A stretch of 64,000 bases of DNA from Gemmatimonadetes bacterium T265 (GTDB taxonomy: Bacteria; Gemmatimonadota; Gemmatimonadetes; Gemmatimonadales; Gemmatimonadaceae): positions 1 to 64,000 of the forward strand of contig BPUI01000004.1 in assembly GCA_019973575.1 (NCBI GenBank), read 5' to 3'. A model generated the notes under the pieces. That model ran no database searches. It saw nothing but the letters and a program-made list of their open reading frames with translations, and was not told where the DNA came from. Positions 1 to 8,848 of the stretch are shown piece by piece; the stretch's first letter is position 1; every line of letters starts with the position of its first letter. The translations under genes were made by a program, and so were the position numbers.

Positions 1-968
1 GCCTCAGTAGCGCCGGCGTCGGCGAAGGCCCGTCGTTCGGCGCAGCCTGGGCCAACTACGACTTTACGCCCGGCGCGCGCCCGCTCTACGTCGACGACTT
101 CGCGGCCGACAACGTCGGCGACTTCCCGCGCCGCCTCAAGTGGGAGGAGGGCACGTTCGAGGTGGTCGAGTGGCAGGGGGGGCGCTGGCTGCGCGCGACG
201 AGCTTCGGGGCGTTCGCGATCCCGCTCCCCGAGACGCTGCCCGAGCGCTTCACGATCGAGCTGGACCTGGCGGCGCCGAGCGGGTGGGACCAGCAGGTGT
301 ACTTCGGCCCCAAGGCGCGCGGCGCCGAGCAGGCGCACGTCGTCGCCGGCCCGCGCAAGACGGGCGTGTTCGTCGACGGCACGACGTCGGGGACCGGGCC
401 GGCGCGCGATTACGGCACCGCGCCCTTCCCGCTGCGCGTGCAGGCCGACGGGCAACACGTGAAGGTCTACATGGGCGAGACGCGCGTGGCGAACGTGCCG
501 CAGGCCGACCTCGGCCGCGACCGCGTGATCCGCTTCGGCATCAGCGCGAGCGCCGCGAACCCGGTGCTGGTCGGCAACGTGCGCGTCATGGCCGGCAGCA
601 CGGCGCTCTACGACGCGCTCGCGGGGAACGGGCGCGTGGCCACGCAGGGCGTCTACTTCGCCACCGGCTCCGACGCGCTGCGTCCCGAGAGCACGCCCAC
701 GCTCAAGGAGATCGCGGCCATGCTCGCCGCACACCCCGACCTGAAGCTGACGGTCGAGGGCCACACCGACAACGCGGGCGCCGCCGCGGCCAACCAGGCG
801 CTCTCGGCCCGACGCGCGGCGGCGGTCAAGCAGGCGCTGGTCGCGCAGTTCGGCGCCGACGCCGCCAGGCTCGACACCCGCGGCCTCGGTGCCGCCAAGC
901 CCGTCCTGCCGAACACGACCGCCGAGGGCCGCCAGGCCAACCGCCGCGTCGAACTCGTCCGCCGGTAG
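1..968 (+). CDS. OmpA-family C-terminal domain protein (5' end outside window)
   Basis: The reading frame is open from the first base of the window, so the start lies upstream. The last 110 residues form an OmpA-like peptidoglycan-binding domain: a VYFATGSDALRPES strand, the core VEGHTDNAG, then LSARRAAAVKQAL and a terminal NRRVELVRR. This domain family binds diaminopimelate in the periplasm and tethers outer-membrane proteins or lipoproteins to the cell wall. The preceding residues (about 40-190 of the visible part) look like a beta-sandwich with the DLAAPSGWDQQVYFGP segment, possibly a laminin-G or lectin-like fold; that part is not assigned. The next gene lies about 250 bp downstream on the same strand, so an operon is doubtful. 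Domain call is sure, exact role is not. Confidence 0.9.
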   Translation, partial: LSSAGVGEGPSFGAAWANYDFTPGARPLYVDDFAADNVGDFPRRLKWEEGTFEVVEWQGGRWLRATSFGAFAIPLPETLPERFTIELDLAAPSGWDQQVYFGPKARGAEQAHVVAGPRKTGVFVDGTTSGTGPARDYGTAPFPLRVQADGQHVKVYMGETRVANVPQADLGRDRVIRFGISASAANPVLVGNVRVMAGSTALYDALAGNGRVATQGVYFATGSDALRPESTPTLKEIAAMLAAHPDLKLTVEGHTDNAGAAAANQALSARRAAAVKQALVAQFGADAARLDTRGLGAAKPVLPNTTAEGRQANRRVELVRR

Positions 969-1218
969 TTCGCCGTTGGTCACTTCGTCCCTTCCGCTTC
1001 ATCACACCGCCGTGCCGCGCCCACTCAGTTCCCGCGCCGCCGCCCGGCGCGCGCGCCCTCGACGGCGCGCTCTCGGCCCAGCTCCTGGTGCGCAACGCGT
1101 CAGGCCCCGCGCGCCGTTGCGACTGGCTGCGCCGCGTTCCCCTCGGCCTCGTCGCGACGCCGCGCTACATGCGCCCGCGCCGCAGGCCCCGCCCATCGCC
1201 CACCCGAATACCCGTCCG

Positions 1219-2301
1219 ATGCCATACGCCTACGTCCGCCCGCTCGCGGCCGCCCTCCTCCACGCGGCCAGCCTCACAGCCGCGGCCCGCGCGCAGGCGC
1301 CCGCCGCCCCGGGCGCCCCTCCGGCCGCGTCGTCCACCCTGAGGCCAGTCGCCGTGCGCGAGCGCGCCGTCACCGTCGGCGACGGGGCGTGGGCCGTCCG
1401 CGGCACGCTCGCGTGGCCGGCGGCCGCCGCGGGCCCCGTCCCCGGCGTCGTGCTGACGCATGGTTCTGGGCCCGGCACCCAGGACGGCGACGTCGGGCCG
1501 AACAAGGTACTCCGTGAAGTCGCCTGGGCGCTCGCCGCGCGCGGCGTCGCCGTGCTGCGCTACGACAAGCGCACGACCGCGCACGCGGACGCGTTCCGAG
1601 CGTTAGGCCGCGAAGCCACCCTCGACGAGGAGCACGTGGACGACGCCGTGGCCGCGGTGCGGCTGCTCCAGCAGGCGCCACCGGCGGACCCGCGCCGCGT
1701 CTTCGTGCTCGCCCTCAGCCAGGGCACCGCGGTGGCGGCGCGGGTGGCCGCGCGCGTGGCCGCGGCGGGCGGCCCGCCCGTGTGCGGCCTCGTGCTCGTC
1801 TCGGCGAGCGCCCGCGCGCCGTCGGCCATGATCCGGGACCAGATCGCGTACGTCCGCTCCCTGCCCCGGCCCGCGGGCGCCCCGGCGCGCGACGCCGAGG
1901 GCGACCGGGTCCTCGCCGAGCTCGACCACGGCGACGCGCCCACCGCGCCCGACACGCTCACCGTGCTCGGCCGGCCGCTCGCGTACTGGCGCGCGCACGA
2001 CCCCGAGCGCACGTGGGCCGAGACGCGCACCTTCCTCGACGGCGGCGGGCGGGTGCTCGTGGTATCGGGAGGCCGCGACTACCTCACCACCGCCGAGGAC
2101 TTCACGGCGTGGGGACGGGCGCTCGCGGGGCGCCCGCGCGTCGCGCTCCGACGCTACCCGGACCTCAACCACCTCATGCAGCCCGGGGTTGGCCGGATGA
2201 CGCCCGGCGAGTACGCCCGCCCGATGACCATCGCGCCGGCGTACCTCGCCGACGTGGCCGCGTGGGTCCAGACCGGACGCCTGCCGGCATTGTCACATTA
2301 A
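1219..2301 (+). CDS. Secreted alpha/beta hydrolase (dienelactone hydrolase / serine aminopeptidase-like)
   Basis: A 360-residue protein. The frame is open further upstream, but ATG 1219 gives a clear signal peptide (RPLAAALLHAASLTAAARA, then QAP), so I place the start there. Fold markers follow in order: GVVLTHGSGPGTQDGD for the first strand and oxyanion loop, VAVLRYDKR, the nucleophile elbow ALSQGTAVA with Ser in an S-x-G context, the acid in VSGGRDYLT and the histidine in DLNHLMQPG near the C terminus. The elbow has Leu where most members have Gly, as in some peptidase S9-like hydrolases. The substrate cannot be told; an esterase or peptidase acting in the periplasm is likely. It carries one in-frame GTTAGGC heptamer (Ala-Leu-Gly) near 1602. 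Confidence 0.85.
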   Translation: MPYAYVRPLAAALLHAASLTAAARAQAPAAPGAPPAASSTLRPVAVRERAVTVGDGAWAVRGTLAWPAAAAGPVPGVVLTHGSGPGTQDGDVGPNKVLREVAWALAARGVAVLRYDKRTTAHADAFRALGREATLDEEHVDDAVAAVRLLQQAPPADPRRVFVLALSQGTAVAARVAARVAAAGGPPVCGLVLVSASARAPSAMIRDQIAYVRSLPRPAGAPARDAEGDRVLAELDHGDAPTAPDTLTVLGRPLAYWRAHDPERTWAETRTFLDGGGRVLVVSGGRDYLTTAEDFTAWGRALAGRPRVALRRYPDLNHLMQPGVGRMTPGEYARPMTIAPAYLADVAAWVQTGRLPALSH

Positions 2302-2424
2302 CGCGCGGGCCGGCCGTTTCTGGGATGGCCGACCCGCCACGCCGGACGTTCCTCGCGCCATCGGGCCATCAACTCCGGCGATCGCGGCGCTGAACGGGCG
2401 TTCAGCAGCTGCGCAACACGTAAC

Positions 2425-3183
2425 GTGGCAATGCCCCGGTACACGTGGGCGGACGACCGCCCCGTGGCCGCGCAGGTCCGCGCCGTGATCCGCGACCGCG
2501 CGACCTACGGCTACCGCCGCGTGACCGCGCTCGTCAACCGGGCCTGCGGCACCAAGTACAAACCGAAGCGCGTCCGCCGCGTGATGGCGCGCAACGGGTG
2601 GACGCTGCCGGTGCGTGTGCGGCGGCGCAGCGGCCGTGCGCACCCCGGCCGGGTCGCGCGCGACGGCCCGAACGAGCGGTGGTGCAGCGACAGCCTGCTC
2701 GTGCCGTGCACGAACGTCGAGGTGGTCGAGATCGGGTTCGTGCTCGACTGCTACGGCCGCGAGTGCCTCGCGGCACTGAGGCAGCCGCGTGACCTCTGCG
2801 GCGCGGACATCCGGGCGCTCATGGGCCAGGCGGTCGCGGCGCGCTTCGGCGAGGGGCGCTTCGGCGAGGGGCGCGCGACGCCGCCGGTGCAGTGGCTGTC
2901 CGACAACGAGGAGGTGTACACTGCGCTCGAGACGGTGATCGCGGCGGAGCGGGTTGGCCTCGCCCCGGTGACGACGCCGGCCTACAGCCCCGAGTCGAAC
3001 GGGACGGCCGAGGCGTTCCTGAAAACGCTGAAGCGCGACTACGTCGACGGCGCCGACCTCAGCTCGGCCGCCGCGGTCCTCGACCAGCTCCCGCGCTGGG
3101 CGGCCGACGACAACGGCGTAACGTCGCACTCGGCGCTGGGTTACCTCGCGCCCCAGCAGTACCGGGCACGGCAGCAGGTATAA
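2425..3183 (+). CDS. IS2-type (IS3 family) transposase OrfB, solo
   Basis: A 252-residue integrase-core transposase that resembles InsD of IS2. It has an HTH_21-like start (TYGYRRVTALVNR), the first catalytic Asp in ERWCSDSLL, the second in QWLSDNEEVY and the Glu in PESNGTAEAFLKTLKRDY, so the DDE triad is present. The second motif reads SDNE instead of the usual SDNG. No OrfA partner is visible: the hydrolase ends only 124 bp upstream, so the element is probably 5'-truncated and immobile by itself. A short palindrome of 8-bp arms (GCTGAACG and CGTTCAGC) sits just upstream at 2391-2408. I could not find convincing terminal repeats. Confidence 0.8.
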   Translation: MAMPRYTWADDRPVAAQVRAVIRDRATYGYRRVTALVNRACGTKYKPKRVRRVMARNGWTLPVRVRRRSGRAHPGRVARDGPNERWCSDSLLVPCTNVEVVEIGFVLDCYGRECLAALRQPRDLCGADIRALMGQAVAARFGEGRFGEGRATPPVQWLSDNEEVYTALETVIAAERVGLAPVTTPAYSPESNGTAEAFLKTLKRDYVDGADLSSAAAVLDQLPRWAADDNGVTSHSALGYLAPQQYRARQQV

Positions 3184-3589
3184 CGGACAGATTGGGGCAA
3201 GCGGTGTCTCGCCAACCCGGGAGCACTACATACGGCCTCAAGTACGCCAGCGGCTTCGGCGACATGCACCTGGGCCGCAAGGGGCCGATGCCCGGGGCAC
3301 CCCGGGCGTGAGGCCGACCGGCGCCCCACGGCCATCCCGCGCCACCCCCGTCGGTGGCATCGGCCGCGTGCGGGTCGTTTTCCGACGAGGGCCGGGGCGT
3401 CTCGAAACCGTTAGGCGTGGCCGGTCGCTGCCTTCGTGACGCGCCACACGTCGACGGCGTGCGGACCGCGGGCGCCCCGGGCGGCCCGGCTCCTGCCCCG
3501 AGGAGTCCCGCACCGTGCCGGACCACGTATGGGAGGGCACGGACTTGCAGGTCGCGGCTCCGGCTCCCGGTGCTCGTCTACTTCGCGGC
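3184..3589. other. Intergenic gap between IS2-type transposase and DoxX-like gene
   Basis: No gene is supported here. The one recognisable item is a copy of the intergenic repeat family described at 3371-3416, which ends in the GTTAGGC heptamer. Confidence 0.5.
3371..3416 (+). repeat. Intergenic repeat family, copy A
   Basis: The segment has a small stem-loop (GTCG, TTTTC, CGAC), a GC-rich spacer, then GCGTCTCGAAACCGTTAGGC. The same layout recurs at 11468-11516 and 12747-12793, with shorter versions near 28173 and 26598. All copies lie between genes. Confidence 0.6.
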
Positions 3590-4132
3590 CTACTTCGCGG
3601 CGTGGAGGCGCATCAAGGCCATGCCGACCAGATTCATGACCAACACCGCGACCACGATCAGCGTCCGGATCCAGACGTGCGCCGTCCGGGACGGCGCCGG
3701 CTCGGGCGCTTGTGCCGTGAAGGTTACCCGCAGGAGGTCGGGAGCAGCGCGCCACAGGAGCGCGGCCGTCGTCGAGAAGATGACGAGGGCGGGGAGGGTC
3801 GGTCCGTAGTCGGGCGGCAGGATGAGGAGGTCGATCAACAGGATGTTGACGATGACGGGCAACATCGTGATTGCGCCGAGCACGGCGGTCATCCGGAACA
3901 GGAGCAGGGCCCCGCCGACGATCTGCGTGAGGCCGAGGACCCAGGCGTACCCGCGGGAGTAGCCGTAGTAGTACCAGGTGAGCTCGTAGCCGGTGAGCGA
4001 CCCGACCGGCCGGTGGGCGAGCGCCGGACTGAGCGCGAACTGCAGGTGCAGGACCTTGCTCGCGCCGTACTGGAACAGGAGGAACGCGCTGAGGTAGCGC
4101 AGCCAGTCGAGGTACCGCGGGTAGGGTCGCAT
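3590..4132 (-). CDS. DoxX-like multi-pass membrane protein
   Basis: 180 residues. The frame extends to 4384, but ATG 4132 begins directly at MRPYPRYLDWLRYLSAF, which reads like a natural N terminus before the first membrane helix. About five hydrophobic segments follow: YLSAFLLFQYGASKVL, the stretch around YAWVLGLTQIVGGALLLF, AVLGAITMLPVIVNILLI, PALVIFSTTAALLW and VWIRTLIVVAVLVMNLVG. Order and spacing fit the DoxX or DoxD-like superfamily of small inner-membrane proteins, whose roles vary (quinone or thiosulfate redox partners in a few cases). The function here is not known. It stands alone, with an IS element on each side. Confidence 0.6.
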   Translation of the reverse strand: MRPYPRYLDWLRYLSAFLLFQYGASKVLHLQFALSPALAHRPVGSLTGYELTWYYYGYSRGYAWVLGLTQIVGGALLLFRMTAVLGAITMLPVIVNILLIDLLILPPDYGPTLPALVIFSTTAALLWRAAPDLLRVTFTAQAPEPAPSRTAHVWIRTLIVVAVLVMNLVGMALMRLHAAK

Positions 4133-4605
4133 ACCACCAGCCCCTACGGCAGCGACGCCGAGTGGGTTCACGTACCGACGATCGCACGCCGTCTCGCGCG
4201 GCCCGGGATGCACACGCCACACCGCTACCGGCGTGGTGAACCAGACAGTGGCGGAGCCGACGCTGCTCAGGGGTGCGTTCCCGTCGTTTGTGGGCGAGGC
4301 GCTGACCGCCTCAGTACCGTGGCCAGCGCCTAACGGAGACTCGGTGCCCGGGTCTCGCGGACTGGTGAGTTCCGCGCGTCCCACTCACCTCCGGGGACGC
4401 GCCGGCCACCGCGTGCCGACTCGTGCCGAGTGCGCGTCGGCCCGCGTCGCGGGGCGCGGTAGGCGGGCCCGCGTTGGCTCGGGCGCGGCGCCGGCCGCCG
4501 ACGGGGCGAGTGGCGGGGGCGCCGGGGGGTCCCGGACGTGCTCCCTGGTAGCGGGGCCAGGGGGTAGGTTGGGGATTAGCCCCGCCGGACGGCGGAGGAG
4601 GCCCC

Positions 4606-4890
4606 ATGAAGAGGAAGCGCTTCACGGAGGAGCCGATCGTCGCCGTGCTGCATGAGGCGACGGCGGCGGGCACGACCGCCCGCGAGGTCGCGCGGCGCCA
4701 CGGCGTGACCGAGACGACGCGGTACCGGTGGCGCGCGAAGTACGGCGCCATGCAGCAGACCGAGGTGCGCCGGCTCAAGCAGCTTGCCAGCGGCGAGCCC
4801 GAGGACGAGAACCGGCGGCTGACGCGGCTCGTGGCCGACCTGTCGCTCGACGTCGCGATGCGGAAAGACGTGGCGGGGCGAAGCTGGTGA
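4606..4890 (+). CDS. IS3-family transposase OrfA
   Basis: 94 residues with the usual OrfA plan: basic MKRKRFTEEP start, a helix-turn-helix (EVARRHGVTETTRYRWRAKYG) and a leucine-rich C-terminal helix (RRLTRLVADLSLDVAMRKDV). It binds the terminal repeats of its element and works with OrfB. The stop codon overlaps the OrfB start as GTGA, the standard IS3 arrangement that supports coupling or frameshifting. The start ATG follows the rule-like spacer GGCGGAGGAGGCCCC, which includes a strong ribosome-binding site. OrfA looks intact although OrfB is broken. Confidence 0.85.
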   Translation: MKRKRFTEEPIVAVLHEATAAGTTAREVARRHGVTETTRYRWRAKYGAMQQTEVRRLKQLASGEPEDENRRLTRLVADLSLDVAMRKDVAGRSW

Positions 4891-5672
4891 CGACGGATCA
4901 GCGGCGCGGCGCCGTCACCTACCTCCGCGCCACGTACCCCGTGAGCGAGCGCCGGGCGTGCCGCCTCACGCGCCTCGCCCGCTCGCGCTGGCAGCACCGG
5001 AGCGCGCGGCCGAGCGACGCGCCGCTCGCGGACGCCCTGAGGGCGAAGGCCGCGGACCGGCCCCGCTGGGGCTACCGCCGGCTCGCGTTGCTGCTGCGCC
5101 GCGACGGCTGGCGCGTGAGCCTCAAGCGCGTGCTCCGGGTGTACCGTGCCGAGGGGCTGCGGGTGCGCAAGGGGCGCCGGCGCAAGCACGTGAGCACGCC
5201 GCGCGTGCCGCGCCCGGTCGCCGCGGCGCCTAACGCGCAGTGGACCGCGGACTTCATCCACGGGTCGCGTCACGCGACCAGCTCGCGGACGGGCGGCGCT
5301 TCCGCACGCTCAGCGTCGTGGACGAGTACACGCGGGAGTGCCTGCACCTCGTGCCCGACGCCTCGTGGCCGAGCGGGAAAGTGGCGGCCGCCCGCGACGT
5401 GATTGCTGCGGCGCGCGGGGCGCCGGCGCGCATCGTCCTGGACAACGGCGCCGAGCTCGCGGCCCGGGCGCTCGACGCGTGGGCGTACGGGCGCGGCGTC
5501 GAGCTGGCCTTCACGCGGCGGGGTAAGCCCGTCGACAACTGTTACGTCGAGAGCTTCCACGACAAGTTCCGGGACGAGTGCCTGTCCACGCACTGGTTCC
5601 TCGACCTCGCCGACGCGCGCTGTCAACAGCACCGGCGACGTGGACAGATTCAGCGGTCCAGAAGTGGACACA

Positions 5673-6473
5673 TTACGCGCTGGGCGAGGCACCTCCGGCG
5701 TGCGGGGGTGGGCCGGGCAGACCAGCCTTGCGGCGGTGCCGCACGCGGTAGCTCTCCCCGCGGATGGTGAGCGTGGTCGCGCGGTGGAGGAGGCGGTCGA
5801 GCAGGGCGGTCGCGAGCGCGGTGTCCGGAAAAATCTCGTCCCACGCCCCAAAACTCTTGTTACTCGTGAGGATGATCGACTTCTGCAATTGGTAGCGTTT
5901 GTTGACCAGCTCGAAGAGGCAGGTCGCGTCCGGGCGCTCCAGCGGCAGGTAGCCGATCTCGTCGAGCACCAGGAGCTCGGGCCGGAGCAGCGGCTGCAGG
6001 AAGGCGTCGAGCCGGTTGCGCTCGCGCGCGGCCCGCGACTTCGTTACGAGGTCGTGCAGCGTGAGGAAGTAGATGCGGTGCCCCCGCGCGAGCGCCGTGA
6101 CCGCGAGGCCGGTCGCGATGTGCGTTTTTCCGACCCCGCACGGCCCCAAGAGCAGCACGTTCTCGCCCTGGTGCAGGAAGCGCAGGGTCGCGAGTTCGTC
6201 GACGACGGCTTTGGGCACCTCGGGCTGCGCGGCGAAGTCGAAGCTCTCGAGCGTCTTGAGCGCGGGCAGCCCGGCGAGCTTCCGGTTGGTCGCGATGCGC
6301 CGCTCGAAGCGCGCCGCCAGTTCGAGGCCTAACAGCACGTCGAGGACCTCGACCGTGGTCTGCTCGGCCTCCTGCCCGCGCGCGAGCACGGGGTCGAGTG
6401 AGGCGAGCGCCGCGTCGAGCGTGAGGCGGGCGAGCTGGTCGCGCACGCGCTCGTAGCTGACGGCCGCGCTCAT
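5673..6473 (-). CDS. istB: IS21-family helper ATPase IstB
   Basis: 266 residues, AAA+ ATPase of the DnaC/IstB type. It has a Walker A motif GPCGVGKTH, a Walker B motif LLVLDEIGYLP and the sensor region IILTSNKSFGAWDEIF, all typical of IstB. The family assembles on target DNA and stimulates IstA-driven cut-and-paste transposition. The start ATG overlaps the istA stop by 4 nt (ATGA), so the two are translationally coupled. The length matches the usual 250-270 residues. One GTTAGGC heptamer is read here as Leu-Gly. Confidence 0.95.
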   Translation of the reverse strand: MSAAVSYERVRDQLARLTLDAALASLDPVLARGQEAEQTTVEVLDVLLGLELAARFERRIATNRKLAGLPALKTLESFDFAAQPEVPKAVVDELATLRFLHQGENVLLLGPCGVGKTHIATGLAVTALARGHRIYFLTLHDLVTKSRAARERNRLDAFLQPLLRPELLVLDEIGYLPLERPDATCLFELVNKRYQLQKSIILTSNKSFGAWDEIFPDTALATALLDRLLHRATTLTIRGESYRVRHRRKAGLPGPPPHAGGASPSA

Positions 6474-7801
6474 GCCGCGGCCCCGGTGAGCATGGCCTCG
6501 TACTGCGCCAGGCCGCGCGTCTCGACCACGGGGGCGAGCTGCCGGATGGCGTCGAGCGTCGCGCTCGGCAGGTCGACGCTCATGCCTAACACGGCCCCTG
6601 GCTGCTGCACGAAGTGCGGCCGGTGGTGGCCGGGACGCCGGGCCGTCGCGCTCTGGCCGCGCGTCAGCGCGCGTACCGCCGCCACGTGTTCGGACAGGGT
6701 GACGTCGGGCGTGCCGCGCGGGCGGCGCTGGTGCGTGGCGACGACCTGCTCACCAAGCAGCACGACGAAGGGGTCGCCGACCAGCTCCCCGCTCGGCCGG
6801 ATCGTGACCGTGTGTCCCGCCGCGGTCGGGGCCACGCTGTAGCGCACGCCGCGGTAGCTCACGTGGCAGTCGAGCGCCGCGACGCGCAGCTCGACCGGGC
6901 GCACGTCGTAGGGCGGCACGGCCGCGGCCGCCCGCATGGCCTGCTGCTCCTCCGCGTAGCGCACCGCAGGGATCGCCTTCGTGGTGCCGTGCACGCGCTG
7001 ATTGGCGACCGTGGCGAGCCAGCGCTCGAGCTGCGCGTTCAGGTCGGCGAGGTCGGTGAAGGCGCGGCCTTCCAGAAACGAGTGCTTCACGTACCCGACC
7101 CCGCGCTCGACCTTGCCCTTGACCCGCGGCCAGTAGGGCGGGCTCGCCACGGGCAGCACGCCGTAGTGCTCGGCGAAGTCGAGGAAGGCGGGCGCCCAGT
7201 GCACGACGCCCGCGGCGACGTCGTGCCGGTCGACGCACGCCTTCATGTTGTCGACCAGGAGCTCGCGCGGGACGCCGAGCGCGGTGAACGCGCGCTGCAG
7301 ACAGCCGAAGAGCGCCGGCTGCTTCATGCTCGTCGTGAAGCGCGCGTACAGCATGCGGCTGTAGCCGAGCACGAGGACGAAGACCGACAGCTTCTTCGTC
7401 TCGGCGCCGACGGTGATCGTGCCGCACTCGCCCCAGTCGGCCTGCGCCTGGCGACCGGGCAGCGTCTCGAAGCGTTCGGTCACGCGCTGGATCTGCGCCG
7501 CCTTGAGCGGGCGCATCGCGGCGCGCAGGACGGTGAGGCCGCCCGTGTACCCCTTCGCGCGCAGCTCCCGGAGCAGCACGGGGGCGGGTAGATCGAACAG
7601 AGCGAGACGCGCCGCGAGGTAGTCGCGGTGTGGGTCGAGCGCCGAGGGACGGCGCGGACGCGGCGCCGGCGCCGTCGTGGCGCGGGCGAGCTGGTTGTAA
7701 ATGGTCTGGCGGCTGAGGCCGAAGCGGCGGGCGAGGACGGCGATGGGCTCGCCCTCACGCGCGAGGTAACGCACGGTCATGGACAGCTCCCGGGAGATCA
7801 C
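6470..7801 (-). CDS. istA: IS21-family transposase IstA
   Basis: 443 residues. The N terminus carries a helix-turn-helix of the Hin/IstA type (PIAVLARRFGLSRQTIYNQLA). The integrase core has the DDE residues in QADWGE, LLVDNMK and VKGKVERGV. The C-terminal beta domain includes VSYRGVRYSVAP and VTIRPSGELV, as in other IstA proteins. It catalyses strand transfer of the 5621-7984 element together with IstB. The frame is complete and no motif is missing. A GTTAGGC heptamer falls in VLGMS near the C terminus. Confidence 0.95.
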   Translation of the reverse strand: MISRELSMTVRYLAREGEPIAVLARRFGLSRQTIYNQLARATTAPAPRPRRPSALDPHRDYLAARLALFDLPAPVLLRELRAKGYTGGLTVLRAAMRPLKAAQIQRVTERFETLPGRQAQADWGECGTITVGAETKKLSVFVLVLGYSRMLYARFTTSMKQPALFGCLQRAFTALGVPRELLVDNMKACVDRHDVAAGVVHWAPAFLDFAEHYGVLPVASPPYWPRVKGKVERGVGYVKHSFLEGRAFTDLADLNAQLERWLATVANQRVHGTTKAIPAVRYAEEQQAMRAAAAVPPYDVRPVELRVAALDCHVSYRGVRYSVAPTAAGHTVTIRPSGELVGDPFVVLLGEQVVATHQRRPRGTPDVTLSEHVAAVRALTRGQSATARRPGHHRPHFVQQPGAVLGMSVDLPSATLDAIRQLAPVVETRGLAQYEAMLTGAAA

Positions 7802-8154
7802 GGTCGGACGCTCGGGGTGCGGGGGGCCGAGGTCGTCCCGCGGCCCGCCCGTCCGGCGTCATCGTAGGGTGGGGAGCGGGTGACGTGGCCTCTGCGCCTG
7901 CGGCGCTACGGCCCTCGACCTCTCCCCGAGAAGGTGTCCACTTCTCGACCGCTGGATCTGTCCAAGATCAAACCGGTGCTATCAGCGCCGGCTGATCGCG
8001 GCGTGGCGCGACGACGACAACGCCGTCCGGCCGCACTCGTCGCTCGGCAACCGCACACCCGACGAGTTCGCGGCGCTGCTGCACGCCGACCCCGAGCCCA
8101 CGTCAGCTCACCCCACTCCCAGCCCAACCTGACCGACGGACTGGCCCCGCCACG

Positions 8155-8330
8155 GGGAGCACGTCCTGGCTAGGCGCCGCGGGCGTGCACGTCTGGGTGG
8201 ACGGGGGCTGGGGCATGGACGCGCTGCTCGGGGCCGAGACGCGCGCGCACGCCGACCTTGACCTGGTCGTCGACGCCCGCGACCGCCGACGAGCGGCCGG
8301 CGCGCCTGGCGCTGGCGGACCCGGGCCCTC
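8155..8330 (+). pseudogene. Remnant of a lincosamide-type nucleotidyltransferase
   Basis: Directly after the right end of the IS3 element the frame reads WLGAAGVHVWVDGGWGMDAL, then ETRAHADLDLVVDARD. This is the active-site region of the LinA/LinB-like or aminoglycoside-type nucleotidyltransferases (GGWGxDAL, then D-L-D-L-V). The sequence then turns into unrelated Arg/Ala-rich codons, so only about 45 residues are left. No start codon or 5' half is visible; the IS3 insertion probably removed it. Non-functional. Confidence 0.65.
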
Positions 8331-8435
8331 GGTCACGTCGTCGTCGGCCAGCACGGACGTCGTGAACTCCCGGCACAGCCGGGTCAGCCGCTCCGCACCG
8401 GCGTCGTCGTCACGCCACGGCATCCTGCCCCTTGC

Positions 8436-8477
8436 TTGCTGCTTGCTGCTTGCTGCTTGCTGCTTGCTGCTTGCTGC
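8436..8477 (+). repeat. Heptamer tandem repeat, six exact copies of TTGCTGC
   Basis: Six perfect head-to-tail copies follow a partial copy. They lie between genes, in a gap of about 500 bp (8331-8848) that otherwise holds no supportable gene. A candidate for copy-number variation. Confidence 0.9.
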
Positions 8478-8600
8478 CGGCGTGCTGCGCGCGGGCCCCG
8501 GGCGGCGCTCGCGACGGCAGATACGCGCGTGCAGCCATCATCGCGCGGGGGCGACCAGGGACCCTACGCTCCGTCTGGTTCCGGAGCGGCCGGTTCGGGA

Positions 8601-8633
8601 CGGTGCGGTTCCGTACCGCGCGGTACCGGTGCG
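8601..8633. repeat. GTACCG-rich palindromic intergenic repeat, copy 1
   Basis: The segment alternates CGGTGCGG, CCGTACCG and CGGTACCGGTGCG. A related arrangement on the opposite strand is at 26771-26810, and the 15-bp tandem repeat at 26418 shares the GCGGTACGG core. No gene covers it. Confidence 0.45.
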
Positions 8634-8848
8634 CCTCATCGTCGTGGCGCGAGCCCGCCGGCTGGACGACTCCGGGGACCCGCATCGACCGGCTGCTCGA
8701 CGGCGCGGGCGCCCCGCTGCGTGCGTAACGCGGGGAAGAAGACATGACCAGCCGCGGCACGGGGGCCGGCTGCGCGCGCGGTCGCGAGTCCCCGAGGGGG
8801 CACGGCTGCGTCAATCCCTGTACGCGCGCCCCGGCGCGGAGGGCGTGC

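Larger units (their letters stand above)
5621..7984 (-). mobile_element. Complete IS21-family element (istA, istB) inserted in IS3 OrfB
   Basis: 2,364 bp. The left end begins TGTCAACAGCACCGG and the right end, read inward, begins TGATAGCACCGG. Both continue into a shared inner repeat, GGACAGAT(T/C)CAGCGGTC, followed by AGAAGTGGACAC. A 4-bp direct repeat GCGC at 5617-5620 and 7985-7988 flanks the element and fits an IS21 target duplication. Both genes are intact, so the element may still be mobile. It landed in the OrfB gene of an older IS3 element. Confidence 0.85.
4887..8132 (+). pseudogene. IS3-family transposase OrfB, frameshifted and split by IS21
   Basis: OrfB is readable in three pieces. 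The first, from GTG 4887, covers the HTH_21 region and the first catalytic motif (AQWTADFIH). At 5262-5275 fourteen extra bases shift the frame; without them the protein reads FIHDQLADGRRFRTLSVVDE, as the family expects. The second piece carries VLDNGAEL and CYVESFHDKFRDECL, and stops at 5620 where the IS21 element enters. The third piece resumes at 7989 with RRLIAAWRDDDN and VRPHSSLGNRTPDEF and ends at TGA 8132. Removing the IS21 element and one GCGC copy joins pieces two and three in frame. The motifs show this was once an active IS3 transposase. Confidence 0.85.
4546..8154 (+). mobile_element. IS3-family element interrupted by an IS21 element
   Basis: The left end near 4546 carries GCGGGGCCAG followed by AGGTTGGG. 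The right end near 8120-8154 carries the inverted equivalents CCCAACCT and CTGGCCCCGC, giving imperfect terminal repeats. Between them lie OrfA, a damaged OrfB and, inside OrfB, a complete IS21 element at 5621-7984. With the IS21 element and one target copy removed, the IS3 element would be about 1.24 kb, a normal length for the family. Its OrfB also carries a 14-nt frameshifting insertion, so the element is dead. End coordinates are approximate. Confidence 0.75.
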
